A stretch of DNA of 64,000 nt from Mucilaginibacter phyllosphaerae (GCF_004378255.1 NZ_SNQG01000008.1:124001-188000); one strand, 5' to 3'. Positions 19,701-28,552 are shown, counted from the stretch's first letter. The notes: generated from the letters alone by a model not told the origin. Numbers and translations: made by a program.

Positions 19701-20193
19701 TAGGGTCATCTTTTAAAGTAATGGTAGCCCCGGGTACCCCTGTACCATCTTCGGCAAATAAAACCTTACCCTTAATAATATCGGCATTATTATTAATCAT
19801 AACCACGGGGGCGGCAGCCTGATAAATAACATATTGATTTGCGGTTATTTTTTTAAGGCCCAAAGAAAAATCATGCAGTAATTGTGTTAAGATAAGTTCA
19901 ACCTGGCCGCCGTTATTTTCGTTAAGCGACGCAGCCGAAACATATTTGTCATTCAGCAGGCCTTCTTTAAATGCAACTTGAATATGATACTGCAGTTTAA
20001 GTTTTTCTATAACTTCTTTTAAAGTTTGCCTTGGCTCCGTATCTAATTGCCCGGACTGTGTGGTGTAATTAATATTGTTTTTCTTTGTGTTTGCCGCCAG
20101 GGCTAACTGGGCTCTGCTGGGCATAACATTCATCAAAAGCAAAAGCAATACGATACAACATCTTAAACAACTCTTTGAGTTGAAATTTCTCAT
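16729..20193 (-). CDS. SusC/RagA TonB-linked outer-membrane transporter with STN domain
   Basis: An 1154-residue TonB-dependent glycan importer. Order: signal peptide (about 1-28), secretin/TonB N-terminal STN domain (about 55-110, QTLKEVIEKLKLQYHIQVAF), carboxypeptidase-D-like regulatory domain (about 140-215), plug domain beginning after LNEVVVTALGISKQKKALGY, and a long beta-barrel ending in a C-terminal aromatic (NLSVKF). The STN domain is the part that normally contacts a FecR-type anti-sigma factor, which is encoded 33 bp upstream, so this is a trans-envelope signalling transporter. The SusD gene follows by 14 bp. The substrate is inferred only from the downstream glycosidases. Confidence 0.95.
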   Translation of the reverse strand: MRNFNSKSCLRCCIVLLLLLMNVMPSRAQLALAANTKKNNINYTTQSGQLDTEPRQTLKEVIEKLKLQYHIQVAFKEGLLNDKYVSAASLNENNGGQVELILTQLLHDFSLGLKKITANQYVIYQAAAPVVMINNNADIIKGKVLFAEDGTGVPGATITLKDDPKVGTTTDVNGNFNLSIPASYDNKPLTIIAAFIGYVKAELNITNRSAPVTIKLTQNSQALNEVVVTALGISKQKKALGYAITEVKGSELTQARENNVVNSLSGKVAGVNVAGMSTGPGGSSRVIIRGNGSLSRDNQPLYVVNGMPMNNSVPGNAPTTSGGGSNVDRGDGIAAINPDDIESVTVLKGGTAAALYGSLAANGAILITTKKGKAQKGIGVEFSSTATMETISVLPDFQYEYGQGDNGIKPTTLAAAQATGRRSWGAKIDGSTDYVGVDGLTHPYVAQKDNIKNYYQNGSTYTNTLALSGGSENLVYRFSVADLDSKGILPGTTYNRKTGNLSLNGKLSSKLSFEALAQYNLEVAHNRSSAGDATANPNWSPYMIANTADVRWLNPGYDAKGNETVWNDASVATNGYFVINKFKQNDRKNRFIGQGSISYEFVKDLVLKGTVSQDHYDYNYTNITPTGTLYALTGQYNGIKSDVTETNGLATLSYKKQIKDFGLSFLGGVNKRHFENNEFNQSGTGFVIPYFYSYNNLSAGVTQAVNQHFEVNSIFGSADFSYKTFLYLTATGRKDWFSTLSPQNNTIFYPSVNGSLILSEVLNLPKAINLLKLKGAYAQVGGGAPDPYTVRLSYSNVASSGQPLQNVSANTPGTGISGISNINLGPLKSTTSEGGIEAQLFNNRLSFDFTYYNRLTEDDIVNATISATSGYNNVILNSGRVRNRGIEALVSGTPIRSQNFTWTTSYNIAYNDNKVLSLTPGITSQNVASTVGNWGNLNNVVGMSSFEIYGTKILKDANGNTVFNATSGLPVATGQSPLGKSVAPLTMGYSNEFRYKRFNFSFLLDGKFGNKVFSIAEVYETRLGLLKTTLPGRENGLTLTGVDQTGAAYSRVVPVSGLSAYYNNYRNYSELFVHDGSFVKLRQAILSYSLPVTNIKGFKIQSANISLVGRNLLILYKKTDFDPEQSYSNNNFQGFESIGLPRTRSFGLNLSVKF

Positions 20194-20226
20194 ACGTTTT
20201 AATTTAGTAAAGTTAATTAATAGGGG

Positions 20227-21240
20227 TTAGTTAATTATTATCTGGTTTTCATTCTGATAAATACTTACGTGTAACGAGGCGGATATCGTTTCCAGGAGTT
20301 CTTTAACCCCCGTAACATTTATTTCACCCTCAATTTCCATATCCATAGCTGCAGCATTGGTGTATTTTATCTGGTACCCATAAGTATCTTCAAGTGTTTT
20401 TAGGATGTTTTTCAGCTTTTCATTAGCAAACACAAACTGGCGTTTTGACCAATTGGCCAATCTTTCGGGATGAGCCAGTTTACCTTTCAGCACAACTTTT
20501 TTTGTAGCATATTCAACATAATCGCCCGGTGCAAGTATCAGAGACGGGGCCGCCTTTTTAACATTATTTGCTGTTACCTTTATTTTCCCGGTAATAAGGC
20601 CCACGTTAATTTTATTGTGCCTGTTATTAACGTTAAAAGTTGTGCCTAAAACCTCGATATTTAAATCGTTGCAATGCACTATAAATCTTTCGGCGGGCTT
20701 AATATTGGCCGGGTTTTTATTAAGGTGTATAACCTTAAAAAGGCCTTCGCCTTTTAACCATACCTCGCGTGGGTTTTTGCCAAAACCACGTTGATAGCTG
20801 AGGCTTGAATTGCCGTTAAGCAATACGGTAGTCCCATCGGGCATTACTACTGTTTTTATTTCGCCGAATGTTGTGGAGAAATTTTGTTGCTGGTTATACC
20901 AAAAAGTAAATGCACCCAGGCCTACCACTAAAACAGCTGCTGCCACGCGCATGAGTTTTAATAAACTGAAAACTTTAGCCTGTTTAACCGGGCGGGCTTC
21001 GGCCTCTATACGTTTCCACACTTCGGCCTGGCGGTCCTCGTTTAAAAAAGTATCCTGTTTGCGGTAGTTATGGATAAGGCTTTCAGCGGTTTCTATGTCT
21101 TCTTTTTTTTCGGGATAATGCAAAAGCATTTCTGCAAAAAAAAGGCTGTCCTCTTTAGATGTGTTAATAATACTATTAACAAAATCATCGTCTTCTAAAA
21201 AATCTTTTAACGAAAAGGAGGCGTATTTATTAAGATCCAT
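20227..21240 (-). CDS. FecR family anti-sigma factor
   Basis: A 337-residue inner-membrane regulator. The cytoplasmic N-terminal part (about 1-90) would bind the ECF sigma factor. One transmembrane helix spans roughly 95-112 (MRVAAAVLVVGLGAFTFWY). The periplasmic FecR domain follows (about 125-225: VVMPDGTTVLLNGNSSLSY, VLGTTFNVN), and a C-terminal DUF4974 domain ends the protein (about 255-335: LANWSKRQFVFANEKLKNIL). It lies 70 bp after the sigma gene and 33 bp before the STN-containing SusC gene, the standard order of a sigma/anti-sigma-regulated polysaccharide utilisation locus. Confidence 0.95.
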   Translation of the reverse strand: MDLNKYASFSLKDFLEDDDFVNSIINTSKEDSLFFAEMLLHYPEKKEDIETAESLIHNYRKQDTFLNEDRQAEVWKRIEAEARPVKQAKVFSLLKLMRVAAAVLVVGLGAFTFWYNQQQNFSTTFGEIKTVVMPDGTTVLLNGNSSLSYQRGFGKNPREVWLKGEGLFKVIHLNKNPANIKPAERFIVHCNDLNIEVLGTTFNVNNRHNKINVGLITGKIKVTANNVKKAAPSLILAPGDYVEYATKKVVLKGKLAHPERLANWSKRQFVFANEKLKNILKTLEDTYGYQIKYTNAAAMDMEIEGEINVTGVKELLETISASLHVSIYQNENQIIIN

Positions 21241-21310
21241 GCATTAAGTGTGTTAAACATTACTTATATACATGATAGCGGGAAAATTATCCCTTAAAAA
21301 AAGATTTTTT

Positions 21311-21943
21311 TTATAAAATTTTATGATTTTGATGAAATTCACAAAATAGCACCCATATTATTGCCAATTTTGATGCTTTTAACGCCACTTCCATGTTGTT
21401 TAATGCTTTATAAAGTAATTTATAAGTAGAGCTTGCATTAATGTTCATGATCTCGGCAATCTCAGGGTAATTGAACCCTTCATAAAACCTTAAATATATA
21501 ATCTCCTGCTGCCGTGGAGGCAGTGTTTTAATAACAGATTTAATTTTATCCTGTAACTCTTTTTCTTTTTCGTTACTAATTACAATATCATCAAAAGATA
21601 CCTCGAATGAAAATGGATATTCATCTTCTATCTCGGTAAACCTGGATTGAGACTGCATCTTACGAAAGATGATATTGCGTAGCGCCTTGTATAAATAATT
21701 TTTAACAGATACGGGAGTGGCTAAATTATCCTTGTTAGTCCATAATTTAATAAAAAGATCATGAACCGCATCTTCTATCAGGTTAACATCCCTGGTAAAC
21801 TTATGCCCATAATTATTTAAGATTTTAAAGTTTTGGTTATATATCTCCGTATAAGCCTCCCAGTCGCCTTGTTTAAATAAATTCCAAAGCGATAATGTTT
21901 CTTCAGTTTTAGGCATTACGGTATTAATCGGGTTGGAAATCAA
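21311..21943 (-). CDS. ECF RNA polymerase sigma factor
   Basis: A 210-residue sigma-70 family ECF factor. Region 2 includes LFKQGDWEAYTEIYNQNF and DAVHDLFIKLW; region 4 includes LPPRQQEIIYLRFYEGFNYPEIAEIMNI, a helix-turn-helix for the -35 element. After region 4 there is a hydrophobic tail (LAIIWVLFCEF), often seen in PUL-linked ECF sigmas of Bacteroidota. An alternative start at 21916 (Met10, MPKTEETL) would remove nine unconserved residues. It is the first gene of the minus-strand locus and most likely drives transcription of the SusC/SusD/GH29/GH20 genes when the SusC receptor signals through FecR. Confidence 0.93.
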   Translation of the reverse strand: MISNPINTVMPKTEETLSLWNLFKQGDWEAYTEIYNQNFKILNNYGHKFTRDVNLIEDAVHDLFIKLWTNKDNLATPVSVKNYLYKALRNIIFRKMQSQSRFTEIEDEYPFSFEVSFDDIVISNEKEKELQDKIKSVIKTLPPRQQEIIYLRFYEGFNYPEIAEIMNINASSTYKLLYKALNNMEVALKASKLAIIWVLFCEFHQNHKIL

Positions 21944-22766
21944 ATCTAAGATAGGGTTTCAAAATAATAATAGAAAATTAATATTAACTTAATGTGTTAC
22001 AGAGCTGTTTTTTACACTATCCTAAAATTTTAATTGCCAAATGATTAACCAATTTATCTGGCAAACTCCCAGTATTAGTGCTTACCAAATAAGCAAATGA
22101 GGAACAGCAAACAGTTGACGTGAGTTTCTTTTTAAAGGAACCGGACGCTTCATCTACAAATAAATAATGGATTTTATCGATTATGATTCTCTAATGGAAT
22201 TCTAATGTCGCTTTTGGCACATAGTGGCTTGTTTGCGCAATATAAATGGACATTTTTTGGCCATTTTGTGTAATAAAACGGTTACTAATCTTTCAAAAAA
22301 AGTATTATTAGGTGAGGTATTATATTTGCTATTTATATAATTTAATGGTTTTAAGCTTATGTGGAAATGTATTATTACTATGATACCCATATTTTTTTAG
22401 AGTTAATATGTTATTTCTTTGAGCGACTTAATTCTAAATAATACCCATTTCTGGTTAATCAATGATTATTTGTTTTTAATCAAAAATTAATAAGTTTGCC
22501 ATGTCGGATGTCACTACCTCATCTGGCAATGGTGTATCTACCCCTGATGTGCCGCTAATCTGTTGCCCTGTTAATTAAACTTACTGTTTATGCTTGTGTG
22601 TACAATCAATTGTAATGCAACGGCTTTTTGTTGCCATAAAAATATTAAAACGCTATTTGTTCTTTATAAGATCAGTTAATTAGAAAAGATGCTCTCTTGA
22701 GCGTAGGGAGTATCTTTTTATTGTTAAATAATGCTAAATAAAAATGTTAATTTATGAATAGGAGTA
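21944..22766. other. 823-bp AT-rich intergenic region between two SusC/D systems
   Basis: The largest non-coding gap of the window, lying between the divergent ECF sigma gene and the second SusC gene. It must hold promoters for both transcripts, but no clean TTG/TAnnTTTG promoter was found by eye. A short minus-strand reading frame (22202-22390) has no recognisable features. A terminator-like hairpin lies at 22684-22719 and a small GCAAC/GTTGC hairpin near 22617-22634. No tRNA, known riboswitch or transposon remnant was recognised. Confidence 0.6.
22684..22719 (+). terminator. Terminator-like hairpin upstream of susC-like gene
   Basis: AAAGATGCTCTC and GGAGTATCTTTTT pair across a short loop (with one G-T wobble) and run into a T-tract (TCTTTTTATTG), the look of a rho-independent terminator on the plus strand. 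It ends only about 48 bp before the SusC start, so a terminator here would act either on a leader transcript as an attenuator or on a small RNA. The structure is visible; its role is inferred. Confidence 0.45.
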
Positions 22767-25700
22767 ATGAGTATGAATAGATTATTTTTACTAATCATCT
22801 TGATTTTTAATGTTGCCATAGCCTCTGCCCAAACCAAAACGGTTACAGGTACGGTTACAGCAAAATCAGACAAAGGGCCGCTTCCAGGCGTTAGTGTAAG
22901 AGTAAAAGGGGCACAAACGGGCACCGTTACCGATGCAAATGGTAAATTTACCATAAACGTGTCAGCCGGCGGTAATACGCTTGTATTTTCGTTCCTGGGG
23001 TTTACCAGTCAGGAAGTGGTAGTAGGTAACCAAAGTGTTGTAAACGTTCAGCTTGCCGAAAGTAACCAGCAACTGGGCGAGGTTGTAGTAACCGCTTTAG
23101 GTATCTCGCGCCAGGCAAAATCATTGGGTTATGCTGCCCAGCAAATAAAAGGCGAAAACCTAACCATGACCCGTCAGCAGGATTTTAATACCGCACTGGC
23201 AGGTAAAGTTGCCGGTGTGCAAATTCTGGGTGGTTCGGGCGCTAAATTTGGTGCATCAACCGTGCGTATCAGGGGTATCAACTCTTTACAGGGTGGTAAC
23301 CCAATCTACGTGGTTAACGGTGTAGTTACCGATCCTAATGCCATTAACAATGATGATGTTGAATCGTTAACCGTGCTTAAAGGTCCCGCTGCCACAGCAT
23401 TGTACGGCCAGCGCGCATCAGAAGGTGCAGTGGTTATTACGCTCAAAAAGGGCTCTGCAAAAGGCTTTGGTATTTCGGTTAATCAAACCACTACCTTTGA
23501 GAAGGTATATACTTTACCTAAATATCAAAATGAGTATGGAGGTGGTGCCGACCAAGAGTTTCAGACTTATACTTATGATCCCGCAAACGATCCGGCTTAC
23601 TTAAAGCAATTTAACGGCACTAAATATTATGATTATTCTGTTGATGAAAGCTGGGGCCCTAAAATGGATGGTACCTTGTATGCCCCATGGTATTTCTGGG
23701 ACCCAAGCAACCCGGATTTTGGTAAATTAAAGCCATTTGTTGCGCAGCCAAACAACGTAAGAGATTTTTACAAAACGGGCGTTGCTACTAACAATAACGT
23801 TGCTTTTTCTCAGTCCGGCGATAAGTATAATGCCCGCCTATCATATACCAATTTAAACCGTACCGGTGTAAGCCCTAACACTAAACAATTGCGTAACAAC
23901 GTAAGTTTTAACGGCGATCTGAAAATTACGCCTAAATTAACTGTTAGTGCCAACATTAACGTGTTTCAGGAAAATCTGAAGAATGTACCGGCAGAAGGTT
24001 ACGGAACGCAAACTTCCGGCTCATTTAATCAGTGGTTTCACCGTGACCTGGAAATTGGGAAGCTAAAAAATTACCAAAGACCAGATGGTACTTTTACTAC
24101 CTGGAATATTACAGGGCCGGCAGATCTTACGCCAAAGTATTGGGATAACCCTTATACCGAAGCTTACGTAAATACATCAGAGGCTAACAATAACCGTCTG
24201 TACGGTAACTTAACAGCTGCTTACAATATCCGTAAAGATTTGAAAGTATCTGTTATTGCGCGTGGCGATTACTTAAACCGCGATGCTAACAGCAGAGTGG
24301 GGTCATATACCATTAACCCGGATGAGTATGCAGAAAACAGCTATCAGTACAAGGAGTATGATTATGTGGCATCATTAGAGTATGACCATATGTTTGGTAA
24401 AGACTTATCCCTCCGCGCAGGTGCCTACGGCGAATCGAGGCAGGATGTAACTAAATATTTAACCAGCAGTACTGTTGGTGGTTTGGCTATACCGGAATTG
24501 TACACTGTAGGTAACTCTTTAGACAGGCCAAGTACAGCAACCATACACAGCACTAAAGTGGTAAATAGCTTATATGGGTATGCCTCATTAGGTTACAAAC
24601 AATTCTTATATTTAGATCTGAACGTGCGGAATGATGTGTCATCGGCTTTGCCAAAAGCAAATAATTCTTATGTATATGGCGGCGCTTCAGGATCTTTCGT
24701 ATTTACCGAATCCGGACTTATCGAAAAGAACAACTTCCTTACCTTTGGTAAGCTGAGGGCTTCGGTTGCCAAGGTAGGTTCTGATATCGATCCATACCAG
24801 GTTGGGCAAACGTATAATTTAAGTACTGTACCTTACGGCAGCAGCCCGGTACAATTTGTGCCTAATAGCCTGCCAAACGCTAACCTTGAACCAACGCTGT
24901 CTACATCATACGAGTTGGGTACCGAACTGCACTTTTTAAGAGGCGACCGGATCCGTTTTGATTTTAACTACTATCATCGTAATACAAAAAACCAGATATT
25001 GCCGTTGCCGGTTAACGGTACTACAGGTTACTCTACTATCCTGATCAATGCGGGATCTATAGTTAACCATGGTATCGAGATCTCGTTAGGTGGTACGCCG
25101 GTTAAAACCAGCAATTTTGTTTATGATGCCAGCTTTAACATTGCGTTTAACCGTAATAAAGTTGTTTCACTGTATCCAAACTTTAATACACTTCGTACCT
25201 CTCCGGAAGGCGGCGGTGGCGCAACGCTATCGGGTTATCAGGGGGCAGGTGCATCCGGCTTTGGCTTTGTGGGTTCGCCATCATTTGCAGTTAACAGTGT
25301 TGTTGGTAAACCTTATGGAGAGTTGATTGGTTCTGGTTTTGTAAGGGACGGTGCCGGTAATATTGTGGTTGATGCTGACGGTTTCCCGGAAAGGAATGAC
25401 AATGTAAACTTAGGTAACATCCTGCCAAAATTTACAGGTGGTTTTACCAATAGTGTTACTTATAAAGGCGTAATGGTTGGTTTCTCGTTCGATTTCCAAT
25501 ATGGTGGTAAATTTGTATCGGTTACGCAGCAAAACCTTGCAGGCTCCGGCTTAGGGGCATCAACTGTGGGTAATAATGATAAAGGCAACCCTAAGCGTGA
25601 TGACCCTGCAAATGGCGGCGGTACCTTAGTAAAAGGCGTACATGAAGATGGCACCCCCAACACTACCTATGTTGATACCCGTACACTTAACGAGGGTTAC

Positions 25701-25970
25701 TACAGCGCAATTTGGGAGCAATACACTTATGATGCCACGTATATTAAATTAAGGGAAGTAAGCATTGGTTATAATTTACCAAAAAAATGGTTTGGCAGAA
25801 CTCCGCTGCAAACAGCACGATTCTCCATCGTTAGCCAAAACCCATGGTTAATATACACTAAAGCCAGGGTTAAAGGTATCGATCCATCCCAGTTGCAAAC
25901 TTCGTTTTACGAAGGCGGGCAATTACCCGCAACCCGCACACTCGGCTTTAACCTTAATTTAACCTTTTAA
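22767..25970 (+). CDS. SusC/RagA TonB-linked outer-membrane protein, no STN domain
   Basis: A 1067-residue TonB-dependent transporter. Signal peptide about 1-21 (IASA-QTK); carboxypeptidase-D-like domain about 25-98 (GPLPGVSVRVKGAQTGTVTD); plug domain after LGEVVVTALGISRQAKSLGY; TonB-plug motif IRGINSLQGGNPIYVVNGV; barrel ending FNLNLTF with the terminal Phe expected of outer-membrane barrels. It lacks the STN domain of the neighbour at 16729, so it is not expected to signal through FecR. The SusD partner starts 11 bp after its stop. Met3 is an alternative start. The substrate is unknown, since no enzyme gene is attached. Confidence 0.95.
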   Translation: MSMNRLFLLIILIFNVAIASAQTKTVTGTVTAKSDKGPLPGVSVRVKGAQTGTVTDANGKFTINVSAGGNTLVFSFLGFTSQEVVVGNQSVVNVQLAESNQQLGEVVVTALGISRQAKSLGYAAQQIKGENLTMTRQQDFNTALAGKVAGVQILGGSGAKFGASTVRIRGINSLQGGNPIYVVNGVVTDPNAINNDDVESLTVLKGPAATALYGQRASEGAVVITLKKGSAKGFGISVNQTTTFEKVYTLPKYQNEYGGGADQEFQTYTYDPANDPAYLKQFNGTKYYDYSVDESWGPKMDGTLYAPWYFWDPSNPDFGKLKPFVAQPNNVRDFYKTGVATNNNVAFSQSGDKYNARLSYTNLNRTGVSPNTKQLRNNVSFNGDLKITPKLTVSANINVFQENLKNVPAEGYGTQTSGSFNQWFHRDLEIGKLKNYQRPDGTFTTWNITGPADLTPKYWDNPYTEAYVNTSEANNNRLYGNLTAAYNIRKDLKVSVIARGDYLNRDANSRVGSYTINPDEYAENSYQYKEYDYVASLEYDHMFGKDLSLRAGAYGESRQDVTKYLTSSTVGGLAIPELYTVGNSLDRPSTATIHSTKVVNSLYGYASLGYKQFLYLDLNVRNDVSSALPKANNSYVYGGASGSFVFTESGLIEKNNFLTFGKLRASVAKVGSDIDPYQVGQTYNLSTVPYGSSPVQFVPNSLPNANLEPTLSTSYELGTELHFLRGDRIRFDFNYYHRNTKNQILPLPVNGTTGYSTILINAGSIVNHGIEISLGGTPVKTSNFVYDASFNIAFNRNKVVSLYPNFNTLRTSPEGGGGATLSGYQGAGASGFGFVGSPSFAVNSVVGKPYGELIGSGFVRDGAGNIVVDADGFPERNDNVNLGNILPKFTGGFTNSVTYKGVMVGFSFDFQYGGKFVSVTQQNLAGSGLGASTVGNNDKGNPKRDDPANGGGTLVKGVHEDGTPNTTYVDTRTLNEGYYSAIWEQYTYDATYIKLREVSIGYNLPKKWFGRTPLQTARFSIVSQNPWLIYTKARVKGIDPSQLQTSFYEGGQLPATRTLGFNLNLTF

Positions 25971-25981
25971 GAAGAGTATTT

Positions 25982-27490
25982 ATGAAAAAGTTTTTAAATA
26001 AAGTTCTGTTAGTTTTTATTGCAGGTGCCGTAATGTCATCTTGCAAAAAAATAACAGACGATATCAATGTAAGCCCTAACCAGCCTGTTAATTTATCAAC
26101 AGGATATGCGCTTACAAGTGCTATTCAATATCTGGGCGGCACAGGTGGTGGCAATAGTACTACAAATATTAATAGTGCTGCAGGCGAGTTATATTCACAA
26201 TACCTTTCAGAAACGTTTTATAACAACGAATCGAGGTTTGCATTAGCACAGTATGATTATCAGGGATATTATACAGGCCCTCTTACAGATTTGCAGCAGA
26301 TCATCAATTTTAATACAGATGAAGCCACTAAAAATAAAGCAACTACTCTTTCATTCGGCTCAAATGCCAATCAGATAGCTTCTGCCCGTATCTTAAAGGC
26401 GTTTATCTTTTTAACAATTACTGATAGATGGGGCGACATTCCGTATTCGGAAGCTTTAAAGGGAAATAAAAATCTTAATGCAAAATTTGATGCGCAAAAA
26501 GATATTTATACAGACTTATTTAAAGAGCTGACTGAAGCACAAGCACAATTTGATGGTGGTGCGTCTCTTAGTGGAGATATTTTATTTGGAGGTGATAACA
26601 CTAAATGGAAACATTGGGCAAATTCTTTACGTGCGGTAATGGCTTTACGCTTAAGTAAAGTTGACCCAACTACCGGTAGCGCCGAATTTAAAAAAGCTGT
26701 TGCCGATGGCTTAATGGCATCTAATGATGATAACGCAACCTATAGTTACCTTGGCGAACAAAATAACGAGAACCCTTATTTTGGTAATTACCGCTCCAGG
26801 TATGATTATGCCGTAAGTGGTATTGTGGTAGATAAATTGCAAGCCAATGATGATCCGCGCTTACCGGTTTATGCACAGCCAACCTCAACAGGTACATTTG
26901 TTGGGTTGCCTTACGGAACTGCCGGCACCGATTTGGGTAAATACAAAATAGGTAATCGTGATGTAAGTGAAGGAACATTCAGACCAGGTAATATTTCACA
27001 AATTGGGATTGCATACTCAAACCAAAGTTCGCCAGCTACCTGGACAAGCTATGCACAGGTATTATTTGCCCAGGCAGAAGCAGCCCACTTAGGGTGGATA
27101 ACCGGAGGTGATGCGGTAGCAGCAACGCTGTACAACCAGGGCATAACCGCTTCATTAACACAAAATGGTATAGCAGGTGCGGATGTGGCAACTTACCTGG
27201 CCAAACCGGGTGTTGTTTTTAATGCAACAACCGCTGTAGAGCAGATTATTACTCAAAAATGGTTGGCTAATTACCTTGGTAACGGTTGGGAATCATGGGC
27301 AGAATATCGCCGTACCGGTTTCCCACGTTTGTTAGACCCGGTACCTACTGCTTTAAATGCTGATAAGCATATCCCCCGCAGGCAACAATATCCGCAAACA
27401 GAATTGCAACTTAATGTGCAAAACTACAACGAAGTAGTTGCAAGGCAAGGCCCGGATGTATTATCTACACATGTATGGTGGGATAAATAA
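25982..27490 (+). CDS. SusD/RagB family surface lipoprotein
   Basis: A 502-residue lipoprotein partner of the preceding SusC-like transporter. The lipobox AGAVMSSC gives Cys21. Family marks are ILKAFIFLTITDRWGDIPYSEALKG, KWKHWANSLRAVMALRLS, GNGWESWAEYRRTGFPRL and IPRRQQYPQTELQLNVQNY. It belongs to the SusD-like_2 group, like the other SusD in the window, but the two are clearly distinct in sequence. It ends 18 bp before a strong hairpin terminator and is followed by convergent genes, so the transcript appears to be just susC-susD. Confidence 0.93.
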   Translation: MKKFLNKVLLVFIAGAVMSSCKKITDDINVSPNQPVNLSTGYALTSAIQYLGGTGGGNSTTNINSAAGELYSQYLSETFYNNESRFALAQYDYQGYYTGPLTDLQQIINFNTDEATKNKATTLSFGSNANQIASARILKAFIFLTITDRWGDIPYSEALKGNKNLNAKFDAQKDIYTDLFKELTEAQAQFDGGASLSGDILFGGDNTKWKHWANSLRAVMALRLSKVDPTTGSAEFKKAVADGLMASNDDNATYSYLGEQNNENPYFGNYRSRYDYAVSGIVVDKLQANDDPRLPVYAQPTSTGTFVGLPYGTAGTDLGKYKIGNRDVSEGTFRPGNISQIGIAYSNQSSPATWTSYAQVLFAQAEAAHLGWITGGDAVAATLYNQGITASLTQNGIAGADVATYLAKPGVVFNATTAVEQIITQKWLANYLGNGWESWAEYRRTGFPRLLDPVPTALNADKHIPRRQQYPQTELQLNVQNYNEVVARQGPDVLSTHVWWDK

Positions 27491-27508
27491 CCGACTGTAA
27501 ACAACAAT

Positions 27509-27554
27509 AAAACGGGTATAAATGCTATTGAATTTTAGTATTTGTACCCGTTTT
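27509..27554. terminator. Bidirectional terminator between convergent genes
   Basis: Inverted repeat AAAACGGGTA / TACCCGTTTT with a 26-nt intervening stretch that itself pairs partly (AAAT/ATTT). It is flanked by A-runs on one side and T-runs on the other, so it can work in both directions. It lies between the SusD gene (plus) and the YeeE/YedE genes (minus), exactly where both transcripts must end. Confidence 0.75.
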
Positions 27555-27584
27555 GTTATTAAAGGCGGTTTGGAAGAAATGATG

Positions 27585-27995
27585 CTAATGAGGCAACCGT
27601 TGCCGCAGCAGGCCATAAACCCAGGTGCCGGCAACAGCGCTTAAAAGTGTAACTACAATCACAAAAAAGCCGCTGCCGATCTGTGCAAAAAGCGGCCCCG
27701 GGCAAGCGCCTGTGATAGCCCAGCCTACTCCAAATATTAAACCGCCATATACATTGCCCCAATGGAACTTTTTCTGAGGGATAACAATTGTTTCCTGATG
27801 GATAGTTTTAAGGTGGAACCTTTTAATAATTAATATAGCTATCATGGCTACGCTAATGGCGCTGCCGATTACGCCGTACATATGAAAAGCTTGTAGCCTG
27901 AACATCTCCTGGATCCGGAACCAGGATGCAACTTCTGATTTAACCAGGATAATGCCGAACAGTAGTCCCAATAGCAGGAATTTGATGTTTTTCAT
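27585..27995 (-). CDS. YeeE/YedE-type transporter, second half (DUF6691-like)
   Basis: A 136-residue integral membrane protein of the YeeE/YedE (TsuA) sulfur-transport superfamily. About four hydrophobic helices are visible, and the loop GWAITGACPGPLFAQIGSG carries the conserved GACPGP cysteine motif. The start was set at the ATG at 27993-27995 because its first bases overlap the stop of the upstream gene (ATGA) and MKNIKFLLLG begins a normal membrane helix; the frame is open 28 codons further upstream. Together with the upstream gene it makes a split version of the full-length YeeE fold. Thiosulfate or a similar sulfur species is the family-level guess. Confidence 0.82.
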   Translation of the reverse strand: MKNIKFLLLGLLFGIILVKSEVASWFRIQEMFRLQAFHMYGVIGSAISVAMIAILIIKRFHLKTIHQETIVIPQKKFHWGNVYGGLIFGVGWAITGACPGPLFAQIGSGFFVIVVTLLSAVAGTWVYGLLRQRLPH

Positions 27996-28552
27996 AACTG
28001 TAATAAATAAGGTAAAATAAACCATGCAGTAACAAAACCGCCCGCCATAAAGCAGCAGGTTGCCACTAATGAGGGCCATTGGAGCGATGAAATACCCATA
28101 ATGGCGTGGCCAGATGTGCAGCCGCCTGCATAACGTGTACCAAAGCCTACTAAAAAGCCGCCCACAACTATAAAAACAAAACCACGAAGCGTTAGTAACT
28201 GGCTTAAGCTAAAAATATCCTGTGGTAGCAAGCCGTTAAAATCTTTAACCCCCTGCTGCTTAAGTAATGCTGTGGTTTCGGGGCTTATGTTTACCTGCCC
28301 GGGATGCGAAAGTATATAAGTGGCTATAAAACCGCCTGCAATTATCCCTAAAGCAAAGTATAGATTCCAGCTTTCTTTTCGCCAGTCATATTTAAAAAAA
28401 TCTATATCCGCCGGGATACATGCGGCGCAAACATGGCGTAATGTGGCCGAAATACCAAATGTTTTGTTCCCCAGCAGTAGCAGTGCAGGCACAATAAGCC
28501 CAATTAATGGCCCGGCTACATACCAGGGCCAGGGTTGTAAAATAAAATTCAT
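27992..28552 (-). CDS. YeeE/YedE-type transporter, first half
   Basis: A 186-residue membrane protein with roughly five hydrophobic helices. The conserved loop GFGTRYAGGCTSGHAIMGIS carries the GGCTSGH cysteine motif of YeeE/YedE proteins, which in this superfamily passes a sulfur compound through the membrane by transient Cys contacts. Its stop overlaps the start of the second half-protein by 4 bp, so the two are translationally coupled and likely form a heterodimeric channel. No sulfur-metabolism gene (rhodanese, SoxYZ, persulfide dioxygenase) is adjacent, so the physiological partner is unknown. Confidence 0.85.
   Translation of the reverse strand: MNFILQPWPWYVAGPLIGLIVPALLLLGNKTFGISATLRHVCAACIPADIDFFKYDWRKESWNLYFALGIIAGGFIATYILSHPGQVNISPETTALLKQQGVKDFNGLLPQDIFSLSQLLTLRGFVFIVVGGFLVGFGTRYAGGCTSGHAIMGISSLQWPSLVATCCFMAGGFVTAWFILPYLLQL

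Noticed and set aside
22202..22390. A 62-codon minus-strand frame in the largest intergenic gap.
   Set aside because: AT-rich, no signal, domain or clear translation start context; length is within chance expectation.
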